Below are positions 18,751 through 26,561 of a stretch of DNA of 64,000 nucleotides, piece after piece. The stretch is from NCBI GenBank assembly GCA_024508675.1, contig JANINQ010000006.1, forward strand, positions 124,001-188,000. Direction: 5' to 3'. Position 1 is the stretch's first letter; each line of letters begins with the position of its first letter. A program made the translations under genes and the position numbers. The notes beneath the pieces are model-generated. The model did not search any database, was not told the DNA's origin, and worked only from the letters and a program-made list of their open reading frames with translations. Origin of the DNA: Afipia sp. Its GTDB lineage: Bacteria; Pseudomonadota; Alphaproteobacteria; Rhizobiales; Xanthobacteraceae.

Positions 18751-19911
18751 ATGGCCGCATACGGTCTCTATACGCATATTGCATCGAACAAGGTCCGTTC
18801 GATGCTGCTGCTCGGCGGCCTGTTCCTGCTCGTCTATGTGATGGTGTTCGCCGGTGCGCTGCTGGCGGAAGTCGCGCTCAACAGCAACCGGCCGTTCGAC
18901 GCCTATATCACGCTGGCAGGACGCGACCTCATCAAGGCGTTCCCGTTCGCCACCATCGGCGCAGCCGCATGGATCGTAATCGCCTACTTCTTTCACCAGA
19001 ACATCATCGACGCGGTGACCGGCGGCCATGACGTGACGCGGCAGCAGCAGCCGCGGCTCTACAATCTGCTCGAAAATCTGTGCATCTCGCGCGGCATTCC
19101 GATGCCGAAGCTCAAGATCATCGACAGTCCCGCGCTCAACGCCTTCGCCACCGGCCTCAACCGCAGCCAGTATTCCATCACGGTCACCACGGGCCTGATG
19201 AAGGCGCTGGACGACCGCGAGATGGAGGCCGTGCTCGGGCATGAGCTGACCCACATCCGCAACGGCGATGTGCAGTTGCTGGTGATTGCCGTGGTGATCG
19301 CGGGCGTGATCGGCTTTTTCGCTGAACTGTTCTTCCGCATTTTCTTCAATTCCAACTGGAATTTCGGCGGCGGACGGTCTTCCTCGTCGTCGTCCGACGG
19401 CGACAAGAAGGGCGGCGGCGCCTTCGCCATCGTGCTTCTGGCCATCGCGCTGATCGGCCTCGCCTGGGGCCTGTCGCTGGTGGTCCGTTTTGCCCTGTCG
19501 CGCTCGCGGGAATTGCTGGCGGATGCCGGGTCCGTCGAACTGACCAAGGACCCGGACGCCATGATCTCGGCCCTGCGCAAGATCGAGGGCCGCGGCGAAC
19601 TGCCGGGCTCCACCTCCGCCGTCATGGAAATGTGCATCGACAATCCGCGCGAGGGCTTTGCCGACCTGTTCGCGACCCACCCCTCCATCGATTCGCGGGT
19701 CAAGGCGCTGGTCAAATATGCCGGCGGGCATGATCCCGGCCCGATGCCGCTGCCCGGGAGCGGCGAGGAAACCGGCAATACCGGCGCTCCCCCGGCCAAT
19801 TCCGGCCCGGAGACGCGGCCGGAGGCGCCCCATGGCGGGCCGTGGGGCAGTTCCCCTCAGCCCGCACCGTCGCCTGCAGGCCCGATTCCCGGCCCTTGGG
19901 GCCGAAGGTAA
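18751..19911 (+). CDS. M48-family membrane zinc metalloprotease (HtpX-like)
   Basis: 386 residues. Two N-terminal membrane helices (about 18-42 and 66-82) precede the cytoplasmic peptidase, with HELTH at 164-168 and a third zinc ligand Glu in SRSRELLADAGSVEL near 254. Further membrane helices lie around 176-192 (LLVIAVVIAGVIGFFAELF) and 225-245. The Pro/Gly-rich C-terminal tail (from about 330) is disordered. HtpX-type proteases degrade damaged membrane proteins. The length and tail differ from true HtpX (about 290-310), so I call the class only. LemA lies upstream on the same strand. Confidence 0.9.
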   Translation: MAAYGLYTHIASNKVRSMLLLGGLFLLVYVMVFAGALLAEVALNSNRPFDAYITLAGRDLIKAFPFATIGAAAWIVIAYFFHQNIIDAVTGGHDVTRQQQPRLYNLLENLCISRGIPMPKLKIIDSPALNAFATGLNRSQYSITVTTGLMKALDDREMEAVLGHELTHIRNGDVQLLVIAVVIAGVIGFFAELFFRIFFNSNWNFGGGRSSSSSSDGDKKGGGAFAIVLLAIALIGLAWGLSLVVRFALSRSRELLADAGSVELTKDPDAMISALRKIEGRGELPGSTSAVMEMCIDNPREGFADLFATHPSIDSRVKALVKYAGGHDPGPMPLPGSGEETGNTGAPPANSGPETRPEAPHGGPWGSSPQPAPSPAGPIPGPWGRR

Positions 19912-20054
19912 CCCCCGGTATTAAGAAGCCGTTGGTTATTCAGTAGAACTGCCGGGTCAAGAATTGAATTATCCCTCGATTCTGCCATGGTCCGGCGGAA
20001 AGCAGGCTAGGCATCCGTCGTCAGGCGGACGTGTTTGTCGCGTAAAGGGGTGTT

Positions 20055-20822
20055 ATGGCGAAACCGGCAGTGATCGTAGTGGGCGCGGACAAGGGTGGGG
20101 TCGGCAAGACCACCGTTTCGCGCACCGTCCTCGACTATTTCAGCGCAAATAACGTCCCGACCCGCGCCTTCGACACCGAAGCGCCGCGCGGCACGTTGAA
20201 GCGTTTCCATCCCGACATCACCGAGATCGTCGACGTCACCTCGACGTCCGACCAGATGAAGATCTTCGATACACTGAATTCGTCCGGCACCAGCGTCACC
20301 GTCATCGACGTGCGCGCAGGATTGCTGTCCCCGACGCTGGCCTCGCTGCGCGACATCGGCTTCCTCGATGCCGCCAAGTCTGGCCAGATCACCTTTGCCG
20401 TGTTCCACATCCTCGGCCCGTCGATCGCCTCGCTCGATGAAATCGCGGAGACCGCGAACTTCATGGATGGCGCGAAGTATTTCCTGGTGAAGAACTTCAT
20501 CAACAACACCAGCTTCTTCGAGTGGGACCAGGCGACCTACAATTCCTATTTCCACCGCATCAAGAACGCGACCGAACTGACGATCCCGAAGCTGAACGAA
20601 ATGGCCTACGAGCAGGTCGAAGTCGCGTCCGTGCCGTTCCTCAAGTTCGTGGCCAATAAGGGCACCAAGGACGAGCCCGCGAACTATTCGTTCGTGCTGC
20701 GCGGCTATGTCCGTCACTGGCTCGGCAATGTCTGGGGCGAGTTCGACCGCATCAAGCTGACGGAGATTGTCGGCTCGAAAGACAGCAAGGCCACCCCTCG
20801 CGCGCCGACCAGCGAGATCTGA
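20055..20822 (+). CDS. ParA/MinD-like P-loop ATPase of unknown role
   Basis: 255 residues. Deviant Walker A GADKGGVGKTT at residues 10-20 with the signature Lys13, as in ParA/MinD/MipZ. The switch-like VTVIDVRAGLLSPTLASL follows. The rest does not match ParA, MinD or MipZ closely by eye: VFHILGPSIASLDEIAE and LVKNFINNTSFFEWD are unfamiliar. No parB or centromere-like repeats are nearby, so plasmid or chromosome partition is unlikely. A second P-loop protein with parallel N-terminal layout starts 45 bp downstream, implying an operon. The start is supported by a GGGG stretch shortly before the ATG. Confidence 0.8.
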   Translation: MAKPAVIVVGADKGGVGKTTVSRTVLDYFSANNVPTRAFDTEAPRGTLKRFHPDITEIVDVTSTSDQMKIFDTLNSSGTSVTVIDVRAGLLSPTLASLRDIGFLDAAKSGQITFAVFHILGPSIASLDEIAETANFMDGAKYFLVKNFINNTSFFEWDQATYNSYFHRIKNATELTIPKLNEMAYEQVEVASVPFLKFVANKGTKDEPANYSFVLRGYVRHWLGNVWGEFDRIKLTEIVGSKDSKATPRAPTSEI

Positions 20823-20867
20823 GGCAGCTCACACGTTCGCCTCCCGACTTCAACGGACATCGCGCCG

Positions 20868-21539
20868 ATGCGCCGCACGCCTGTCTACATCGTCTGCTCG
20901 CCCCGCCCCGCGGTCGGCAAGACGCTGATCGCGCGCGCGCTGACCGAATTCCTGCTGCTTCAGCGCGGCGCGGTGACCGCCTTCGACATCAACCTGCGCG
21001 AACCGTCGCTGCTGAACTATCTTCCCGGCGTCACCGAGACGGCGCTGATCAGCGACACCTTCGGCCAGATGGCGCTAATGGACCGCCTGATCGTCAATGA
21101 CGGCGTGCCCAAGGTGATCGACCTCGGCTTTCACGCCTTCGACGACTATTTCAAGCTGATCGCGGAAATCGGCTTCATGAAGGAAGCCGACCGGCGCGGG
21201 GTCGATCCCATCGTGCTGTTCATCCCCGACCGCGACCGCGCATCGGGCACGGCCTGGACAATGCTGCGGCAGACATTCCCCAATGCGGCGCTTGTGCCGG
21301 TCGAGAACGAGCATGTGCTCTGGGGGCCGCTGCCGCAGGGCTTCGAGGGCGTACGACCGTTCAAGGTCGCCGCGCTGCCGGCATTCCTCAAATCGATCAT
21401 CGGCCGGCTGAACTTCTCGTTCACGCACTACCTGCGCACCAACAAGGATCAGTCGTCAGAGCTGCATCAATGGGTGCGCAACAACTACACCCGCTTTCGC
21501 GAGTTGGAACTGAACCTGATCCTGCACAAGCTGGGATAA
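20868..21539 (+). CDS. Second ParA-like P-loop protein with degenerate Walker A
   Basis: 223 residues. N-terminal YIVCSPRPAVGKTLIARALTEFL aligns without gaps to the P-loop of the upstream protein: GK-T at 17-19 is kept, but Lys13 is Arg and the Gly-Gly at 14-15 is Pro-Ala. FDINLREPSLLNYL corresponds to FDTEAPRGTLKRF in the partner. It ends with a helical, charged region (LHQWVRNNYTRFRELELNLIL). The simplest reading is a diverged paralogue acting with its neighbour, perhaps binding but poorly hydrolysing nucleotide. Function unknown. Its stop codon directly abuts the stop of the convergent SDR gene. Confidence 0.75.
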   Translation: MRRTPVYIVCSPRPAVGKTLIARALTEFLLLQRGAVTAFDINLREPSLLNYLPGVTETALISDTFGQMALMDRLIVNDGVPKVIDLGFHAFDDYFKLIAEIGFMKEADRRGVDPIVLFIPDRDRASGTAWTMLRQTFPNAALVPVENEHVLWGPLPQGFEGVRPFKVAALPAFLKSIIGRLNFSFTHYLRTNKDQSSELHQWVRNNYTRFRELELNLILHKLG

Positions 21540-22340
21540 TCAGTAATAGATGCTGCCGGGCGCGCCGCCGCCTGCCGCAATCGCATCGCCGTTGATGGCG
21601 ATCGACTTGGGCGACGCCAGAAACGCGACGATGTTTCCGATTTCCTCCGCGGTGACGAGACGGCGGATCGTATTCAGATCGTTCATCGCCTTCTCGACCT
21701 CGGCTTCGGTTTTCTTGGTCACGCCCGCACGCCAAGCGATCACACCCGGCGTCTTTTCGGTGCGGGTCAGGCCCGGATGCACACAGGTCACATTGATGCC
21801 GCTCGGGCCGAGTTCATCGGCGAGGTTCTTGGTCAGCGCAGCGACGCTCACATTGCGGATGCTGCCGATGGTGACCCCGGTCTGCCGCGCACCAAGCCCG
21901 CTGATGTTGATGATGCGGCCCCAGCCCTGCTCCTTCATCAGCGGCGCAATTTCACGCGCCATGCGCAGATAGCCCATGACTTTCACATTAACGTCGCTCC
22001 AGAACAGATCATCGGTGATCTCGGCCAGCGATGGCGGCTTGGCCTGCCCGCTCGGCTGCGCCGCGCTGTTCACCAACACGTCGATCCGGCCGAAGTCCCT
22101 GTGAATCGCAGCAACCGCGGCGCGCACCGCGTCATCCTTGCCGGTATCGGCGGAATAAGCGCGCACCGTGCGGCCCGTCTCGCCTACGATCTCTGAAGCC
22201 GTTGCCCTGGCTGCCTCGAGATCACGGCCGATGATCGCAACATCCATGCCCTCGCCGGCGAGGGAACGCGCAACCGCCTTGCCGATCCCACGCGTGCCGC
22301 CAGTAACAACAGCGATTTTTCCGGTGAGCTGAAGATCCAT
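21540..22340 (-). CDS. Divergent short-chain dehydrogenase lacking the Tyr-Lys pair
   Basis: 266 residues, full-length classical-SDR fold. The cofactor motif TGGTRGIGKAVA (13-24) and NSAAQ (91-95) are kept, as are S147 (NISG) and the PG after the sixth strand. At the place of the catalytic YxxxK, the sequence reads TIGSIRNVSVAALTK: the Tyr position is Gly159 and the Lys position is Asn163, and there is no Tyr between residues 125 and 263. It should bind NAD(P) but probably cannot do standard dehydrogenation. It lies upstream of nothing in the same direction except the convergent ATPase; apt precedes it by 42 bp. Confidence 0.85.
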   Translation of the reverse strand: MDLQLTGKIAVVTGGTRGIGKAVARSLAGEGMDVAIIGRDLEAARATASEIVGETGRTVRAYSADTGKDDAVRAAVAAIHRDFGRIDVLVNSAAQPSGQAKPPSLAEITDDLFWSDVNVKVMGYLRMAREIAPLMKEQGWGRIINISGLGARQTGVTIGSIRNVSVAALTKNLADELGPSGINVTCVHPGLTRTEKTPGVIAWRAGVTKKTEAEVEKAMNDLNTIRRLVTAEEIGNIVAFLASPKSIAINGDAIAAGGGAPGSIYY

Positions 22341-22382
22341 GGTCGTCCTCCCGAAGCGGCTTTGCTTGTTGTTATTGAATGC

Positions 22383-22922
22383 CTAGTGCCCGTCGAATGC
22401 CATCAGCGTCCGCACCGGAACATTCATGGCGCGCAGCTTCGCCGCGCCGCCAAGCTCCGGCAGGTCGATAACGAAACACGCCGCGACAACCTCAGCGCCG
22501 ATCTGACGCAAGAGCTTCACCGCGCCTTCCGCCGTGCCTCCGGTCGCGATCAGGTCGTCAACGAGGATAACGCGCTCGCCGGGCTTTACCGCGTCGGCAT
22601 GCATTTCCATTTCATCGAGGCCATACTCAAGAGAATATGCAATGCGCACGGTGGTGTGCGGCAGCTTGCCCTTCTTGCGGATCGGCACAAAGCCTGCCGA
22701 GACCTGATGCGCCACCGCGCCGCCGAGAATGAAACCTCGCGCTTCCATGCCCGCGACCTTGTCGATCTTGGAGCCTGCCCAAGGCTGCACCAGTTCATCG
22801 ACCGCGCGGCGGAACGCCCAGGCATTCCCGAGCAATGTCGTGATGTCGCGGAAGATGATGCCGGGCTTCGGATAGTCGTGAATGGCGCGGACAGTTGCTT
22901 TCAAATCGGTTTCGAGAGTCAT
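22383..22922 (-). CDS. apt: Adenine phosphoribosyltransferase
   Basis: 179 residues. Salvage enzyme converting adenine plus PRPP to AMP in the cytosol. The PRPP-binding motif is [17 protein letters not shown] near 120-135; [21 protein letters not shown] and [29 protein letters not shown] are APT-specific. Length is normal. It lies upstream of the SDR gene on the same strand, and downstream of trpE(G) with an inverted-repeat element between, so it is likely transcribed on its own. Confidence 0.97.
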   Translation of the reverse strand: MTLETDLKATVRAIHDYPKPGIIFRDITTLLGNAWAFRRAVDELVQPWAGSKIDKVAGMEARGFILGGAVAHQVSAGFVPIRKKGKLPHTTVRIAYSLEYGLDEMEMHADAVKPGERVILVDDLIATGGTAEGAVKLLRQIGAEVVAACFVIDLPELGGAAKLRAMNVPVRTLMAFDGH

Positions 22923-22953
22923 CGTCTGTCTAATCCAATTGAATCAAAGAACC

Positions 22954-23034
22954 CGTCATTGCGAGGAGCGTTAGCGACGAAGCAATCCATCCTTGGTTTT
23001 AAAGGGTGGATTGCTTCGCTTCGCTCGCAATGAC
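22954..23034. repeat. Second copy of the 'CGTCATTGCGAG' inverted-repeat element
   Basis: CGTCATTGCGAG starts at 22954 and the complementary CTCGCAATGAC ends at 23034. The internal GAAGCAATCCA / TGGATTGCTTC also pair, so the whole 81 bp can fold into one long hairpin. It sits between the trpE(G) stop and the apt start. Confidence 0.85.
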
Positions 23035-23040
23035 AATCAT

Positions 23041-25200
23041 TTAGCCCGCCCGCCCCAGCCTGAATGCATTTTCGACAATCCGAAGTCCGACATTGCCTTC
23101 CAGCGACATCAGCGACTCGGGGTGAAACTGCACGCCGCCTACCGGCAGGGTCTTGTGCTCGATCGCCATGGCAATGCCGTCTTCAGTGGAAGCCGTGACC
23201 TGCAGCACATCCGGCATCGTTTCCCGCTCCACAAAGAGCGAGTGATAGCGCCCGATCACCACTTCATTTGGCAGGTTGCCCATCAAGGTGCCGCCGCGCA
23301 CCTGAACGCGGGAGGGCCGCCCATGCGCAGGCGTCGAGAGTTGTCCGAGCTTGCCGCCAAAATACTCGCCGATGGCCTGCACACCAAGGCAGACGCCGAA
23401 CACCGGAAGCCTCTTTTCCAGCGCAGCGCCGATGAAGTTCGACACGCCGAAATCCTCCGGACGTCCAGGACCGGGCGACAACACCAGCAAGTCGTATTCG
23501 TTCTTCTTCAGCACATCGAGCGCGTGATTGTGACGCGTAACGCTCACCGTCGCGCCAACCTGACGGAAGTAATCCGCCAGCATGTGCACGAACGAATCCT
23601 CATGATCGATCAGCAGAACGCGCTTGCCGGAGCCTGACGCATCAGGCTGGAAGGTGGACAGCGGCTTCGGCGGATCGCCGCGCAGCGCCTGAAACAGCGC
23701 CGCAGCCTTGGTCTGACATTCCTTCTCTTCGGCAACAGGATCGGAGTCGAACAGCAGGGTCGCGCCGACGCGCACCTCCGCAAGACCATCCTTCATGCGG
23801 ATGGTGCGGATGGTCAGACCCGTATTGATGCTGCCATCGAAGCCGAGAAAGCCGAGCGCGCCCGCATACCAGCGGCGCGACGAGCGTTCATGATCCTCGA
23901 CGAACTGCATCGCCCACAGCTTCGGCGCGCCGGTGACAGTGACGGCCCATGCGTGGGTGAGAAAACCGTCCAACGCATCGAAGCCCGGACGCAGCATGCC
24001 TTCGACATGATCGACGGTGTGGAACAGCTTCGAGTAGGTTTCGATCTGCCGCCGCGCCAGCACCTTGATCGTGCCCGGCTCGCAGACACGCGCCTTGTCG
24101 TTGCGGTCGACGTCGGTACACATGTTCAGCTCGAATTCGTCTTTTTGCGAATTGAGCAGTTCCTGAATCTGCTTGGCGTCGCTGATGGCGTCCACGCCGC
24201 GCGCAATGGTGCCAGAGATCGGACAGGTCTCGATCCGCTTGCCATCGGAGCGCACGAACATTTCCGGCGACGCGGCGACCAAAAACTCGCCGTCGCCGAG
24301 ATTGATCAACGCGCCGTACGGCGACGGATTGATCTTGCACAGGCGCTGGAACACCTCCGCAGGCGTGCGCTCGCAAGGCTCTGCGAACAACTGTCCCGGC
24401 ACGGCTTCGAACAGATCGCCGCGCGCAAAGGCCTGACGCGCGGTCTCGACGGTCTGCTGATAGACGCCGGGTGCATGGTCGGCAAAGCCCTCGCGCTTCG
24501 TCCTGGCATAAACGCTTGGCGGGGTTTCGCGGCTGTGGCCCCGGGTCGACTGGCCGTTGAATGCGAACTCATAGCTCAGGATCACGCCGCGCCCGGTGGC
24601 GCGGTCATAGGCCAGAATGCGGTCCGGAATGTAGAGAACGATGTCGCGCTGATCCTTCTCGCGCGCCCGCTTCTGCACGAGGTCCTCGAACTGAAAAACC
24701 AGATCGTAGGCGAATGCGCCGAACAGGCCGAGCAGCCCGTCACTCGGCGAACTGAACGCCGCAATGATGTCGCGCACCAGCGACACCACCGAGGCACGCC
24801 GCGTGCGCTGGTCCTCATCCACCGGCGCGTCGCCGCGCACGATGTGGCCTTTCAGGCGTGTTGCACCCTTCTCGGTGATGACGGCGCAGGGCTCTTTCAG
24901 AGTCTCGGCCAGAAATGCCACCAGCACCTTGCCGCGCTCGTTCAGTGCATCGATGAAGAAATCCGTACCCGTCGACTCCAACCGCAGCGGCGGATCGGAA
25001 AAGCCGAGGTCGAAGCTCTCATAGCGGCCCGGCACCGTGGTGCCCGACGACAGCACCACGCCGCGGCGGGTGTCGAGTTGATCGATCAGCCGGTCCAGCG
25101 CAGCCCCGCCGGTGAAATGCTCGACCGAGCGGGCCACATCGAGACCGCGGGCCGTACGGTATTCGCTCTGCGCGGGAAGGGAAAAAAGGGTCCTGTTCAT
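23041..25200 (-). CDS. trpE(G): Fused anthranilate synthase, components I and II
   Basis: 719 residues. Residues 1-500 are the chorismate-binding TrpE domain (CPISGTIARG, GPYGALINLGDGEF-like blocks, FLGFDGSINTGLTIRT). Residues 515-719 are a glutamine amidotransferase with oxyanion loop LSPGPGRP, nucleophile Cys in FGVCLGVQAIGEYFGG and the HPES His-Glu pair near 697. The fused protein makes anthranilate from chorismate and glutamine, the first step of tryptophan synthesis; fusion is typical of rhizobia. AGAGGA lies just before the ATG. A leader peptide with two Trp codons and an attenuator hairpin precede it (25246-25363), so it is controlled by tryptophan supply. Confidence 0.97.
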   Translation of the reverse strand: MNRTLFSLPAQSEYRTARGLDVARSVEHFTGGAALDRLIDQLDTRRGVVLSSGTTVPGRYESFDLGFSDPPLRLESTGTDFFIDALNERGKVLVAFLAETLKEPCAVITEKGATRLKGHIVRGDAPVDEDQRTRRASVVSLVRDIIAAFSSPSDGLLGLFGAFAYDLVFQFEDLVQKRAREKDQRDIVLYIPDRILAYDRATGRGVILSYEFAFNGQSTRGHSRETPPSVYARTKREGFADHAPGVYQQTVETARQAFARGDLFEAVPGQLFAEPCERTPAEVFQRLCKINPSPYGALINLGDGEFLVAASPEMFVRSDGKRIETCPISGTIARGVDAISDAKQIQELLNSQKDEFELNMCTDVDRNDKARVCEPGTIKVLARRQIETYSKLFHTVDHVEGMLRPGFDALDGFLTHAWAVTVTGAPKLWAMQFVEDHERSSRRWYAGALGFLGFDGSINTGLTIRTIRMKDGLAEVRVGATLLFDSDPVAEEKECQTKAAALFQALRGDPPKPLSTFQPDASGSGKRVLLIDHEDSFVHMLADYFRQVGATVSVTRHNHALDVLKKNEYDLLVLSPGPGRPEDFGVSNFIGAALEKRLPVFGVCLGVQAIGEYFGGKLGQLSTPAHGRPSRVQVRGGTLMGNLPNEVVIGRYHSLFVERETMPDVLQVTASTEDGIAMAIEHKTLPVGGVQFHPESLMSLEGNVGLRIVENAFRLGRAG

Positions 25201-25245
25201 CTGGTCCTCTTACGAGACTTGCTGGAGGAACGCCACACAGGACAA

Positions 25246-25276
25246 ACGAAAAGGCCGTCGCTCTGCGATGACGGCC
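25246..25276 (-). terminator. trpE(G) attenuator: intrinsic terminator in the leader
   Basis: On the minus strand GGCCGTC (25276-25270) pairs with GACGGCC (25259-25253), followed by TTTTCGTTT. An upstream TGCGAT (25305-25300) can pair instead with ATCGCA (25269-25264) inside the terminator loop, and CGCACC in the leader gene can pair with GGTGCG. These three alternatives match a classical ribosome-mediated attenuation switch. Confidence 0.85.
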
Positions 25277-25315
25277 TCGACGATTGAAAATTCATGGGAA
25301 TCGCACCGGCCACCT

Positions 25316-25363
25316 TTAGAAGGTGCGCCACCAAAGACGGGTCGGACTGGACAGGGTGCTCAT
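25316..25363 (-). CDS. trpL: trp leader peptide (15 codons, tandem Trp)
   Basis: ATG at 25363, stop TAA at 25318-25316, encoding MSTLSSPTRLWWRTF. Two adjacent Trp codons sit four codons before the stop and immediately before the first pairing segment of the attenuator. Stalling at TGG TGG under tryptophan shortage would free the downstream antiterminator. Rhizobial trpE(G) genes are known to use such a leader (three Trp codons in Sinorhizobium). Too short for ordinary gene callers. Confidence 0.85.
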   Translation of the reverse strand: MSTLSSPTRLWWRTF

Positions 25364-25395
25364 GGCGGGCAAAACACCATCCGGCGCGGGCGAAG

Positions 25396-25863
25396 TCAAG
25401 ACCCTGCCTGTTTGACAAAAACCGTGAGTCTCCGCTCCCCCACATCTTCCTCGATCGGAACCCAGCCCTGCCGGATATAGAACCGGCGCCTCTCCTTTTC
25501 CGCGCAGAGATAGACCCGCCTGAAATTCAGCGCGAAGGCATCGCTGGCAGCCCGCGCGACCAGCGCCGATCCGATCTCCCGCATCCGGTATTGCGGATCG
25601 ACCCAGACCGCCGCCACCCAGGGCGAGTATTGCGGACGCTCATCAAGGTCCGAGGCGATGACCGAAGCCGTGCCGATAAAGGTCTCGTCCCGATGCGCCA
25701 CCAGCGCGACCGGGATCGGCGACGCATTCATATTCTCGCGCAGACGCCCGGCGATGGTATCCGCCGGGAAGCCCCGCTCCTTCCACCATGCCCGCCAGAT
25801 GCGGTCAGCAACCGCGTCGAAAAACGCCGGCTGCTGCCGCAGGTCGGAGATGGTGTAATTCAC
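25396..25863 (-). CDS. GNAT family N-acetyltransferase
   Basis: 155 residues. The acetyl-CoA loop is YRMREIGSALVARAASDAFAL (about 100-120) with the preceding VAAVWVDPQ strand and a C-terminal RRFYIRQGWVP segment, a complete GNAT fold. The substrate is unknown. Its start codon overlaps the stop of the dienelactone hydrolase gene by four bases, so it is the last gene of the minus-strand transport/oxidation operon. It lies just upstream of the trp leader region on the same strand, so readthrough into trpL must be considered. Confidence 0.85.
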   Translation of the reverse strand: MNYTISDLRQQPAFFDAVADRIWRAWWKERGFPADTIAGRLRENMNASPIPVALVAHRDETFIGTASVIASDLDERPQYSPWVAAVWVDPQYRMREIGSALVARAASDAFALNFRRVYLCAEKERRRFYIRQGWVPIEEDVGERRLTVFVKQAGS

Positions 25864-26534
25864 CCCAGATGCTTCCTGAAAAACTCCGTGGCGCGGCCCC
25901 AGGCCAGCTCCGCTGCCTGACGGTCGTGAACCGCCGCACGCTCTTCGTTGACGAAGGCATGATCGGCGTCATAGCGGAACGCCTCGAAATCCTTGCCTGC
26001 GGCCTTCATCGCTTTGTCAAAGGCATCGACCGCTGCCGGCGTGCACCAGTCATCCTTGTTGGCGAAGTGACCCTGCAGCGGGATTTTCACATCGGCGGGC
26101 TTCACTGCCTGCTCGGGCGGGATGCCGTAGAACGCGACACCCGCGGTCAATTCGGGAATTTTCGCCGCACCGATGATGGTCACCGCGCCGCCCATACAGA
26201 AGCCGGTGAGGCCGACCTTCGCGCCGTTGCGCTTGAGGTATTGCACAGCGCCGCGCACGTTCTGCTCGGTCGCCTCGATGAAGTTGAGCGAGTTCATCTC
26301 TTTTCCCGCCGCGTCGGCATCGTGATATGGCACCACAACGCCCTCATAGAGATCGGGGGCGAGCGCATCAAAACCCGCAACTGCAAAACGATCGACCAGA
26401 CCCTTGATGTTTTCGGACAGGCCCCACCACTCCTGAATGACAACGACGCCCGGCGCGTTGCCGCGCGCGGCGTTGGCGAGATAACCCTTGGCTTCCTTGC
26501 CGTCGGGGCGCTTGAAAGTGATATTGGTGCCCAT
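25860..26534 (-). CDS. Dienelactone hydrolase family alpha/beta-hydrolase
   Basis: 224 residues. DLH fold with nucleophile Cys in LTGFCMGGAVTIIG (near 118), the acid in NKDDWCTP and the His in YDADHAFVNEER. VVVIQEWWGL is the conserved Glu-containing N-terminal segment. Classical members hydrolyse dienelactone in chlorocatechol breakdown, but most homologues have unknown esters or lactones as substrate. It follows the flavin monooxygenase gene by 27 bp and overlaps the acetyltransferase gene, so a role in cleaving the product of that oxidation is plausible but inferred. Confidence 0.9.
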   Translation of the reverse strand: MGTNITFKRPDGKEAKGYLANAARGNAPGVVVIQEWWGLSENIKGLVDRFAVAGFDALAPDLYEGVVVPYHDADAAGKEMNSLNFIEATEQNVRGAVQYLKRNGAKVGLTGFCMGGAVTIIGAAKIPELTAGVAFYGIPPEQAVKPADVKIPLQGHFANKDDWCTPAAVDAFDKAMKAAGKDFEAFRYDADHAFVNEERAAVHDRQAAELAWGRATEFFRKHLG

Positions 26535-26561
26535 GGTGTCCTCCGATACTTTGGATGCGTT

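Noticed and set aside
20055-21539. Plasmid-type parAB partition locus
   Set aside because: No ParB homologue, no centromere repeats, and surrounding genes are chromosomal housekeeping genes.
16282-23034. CRISPR array from repeated GC-rich palindromes
   Set aside because: Copies are irregularly spaced, inverted, differ in family and have no uniform spacers; no cas genes.
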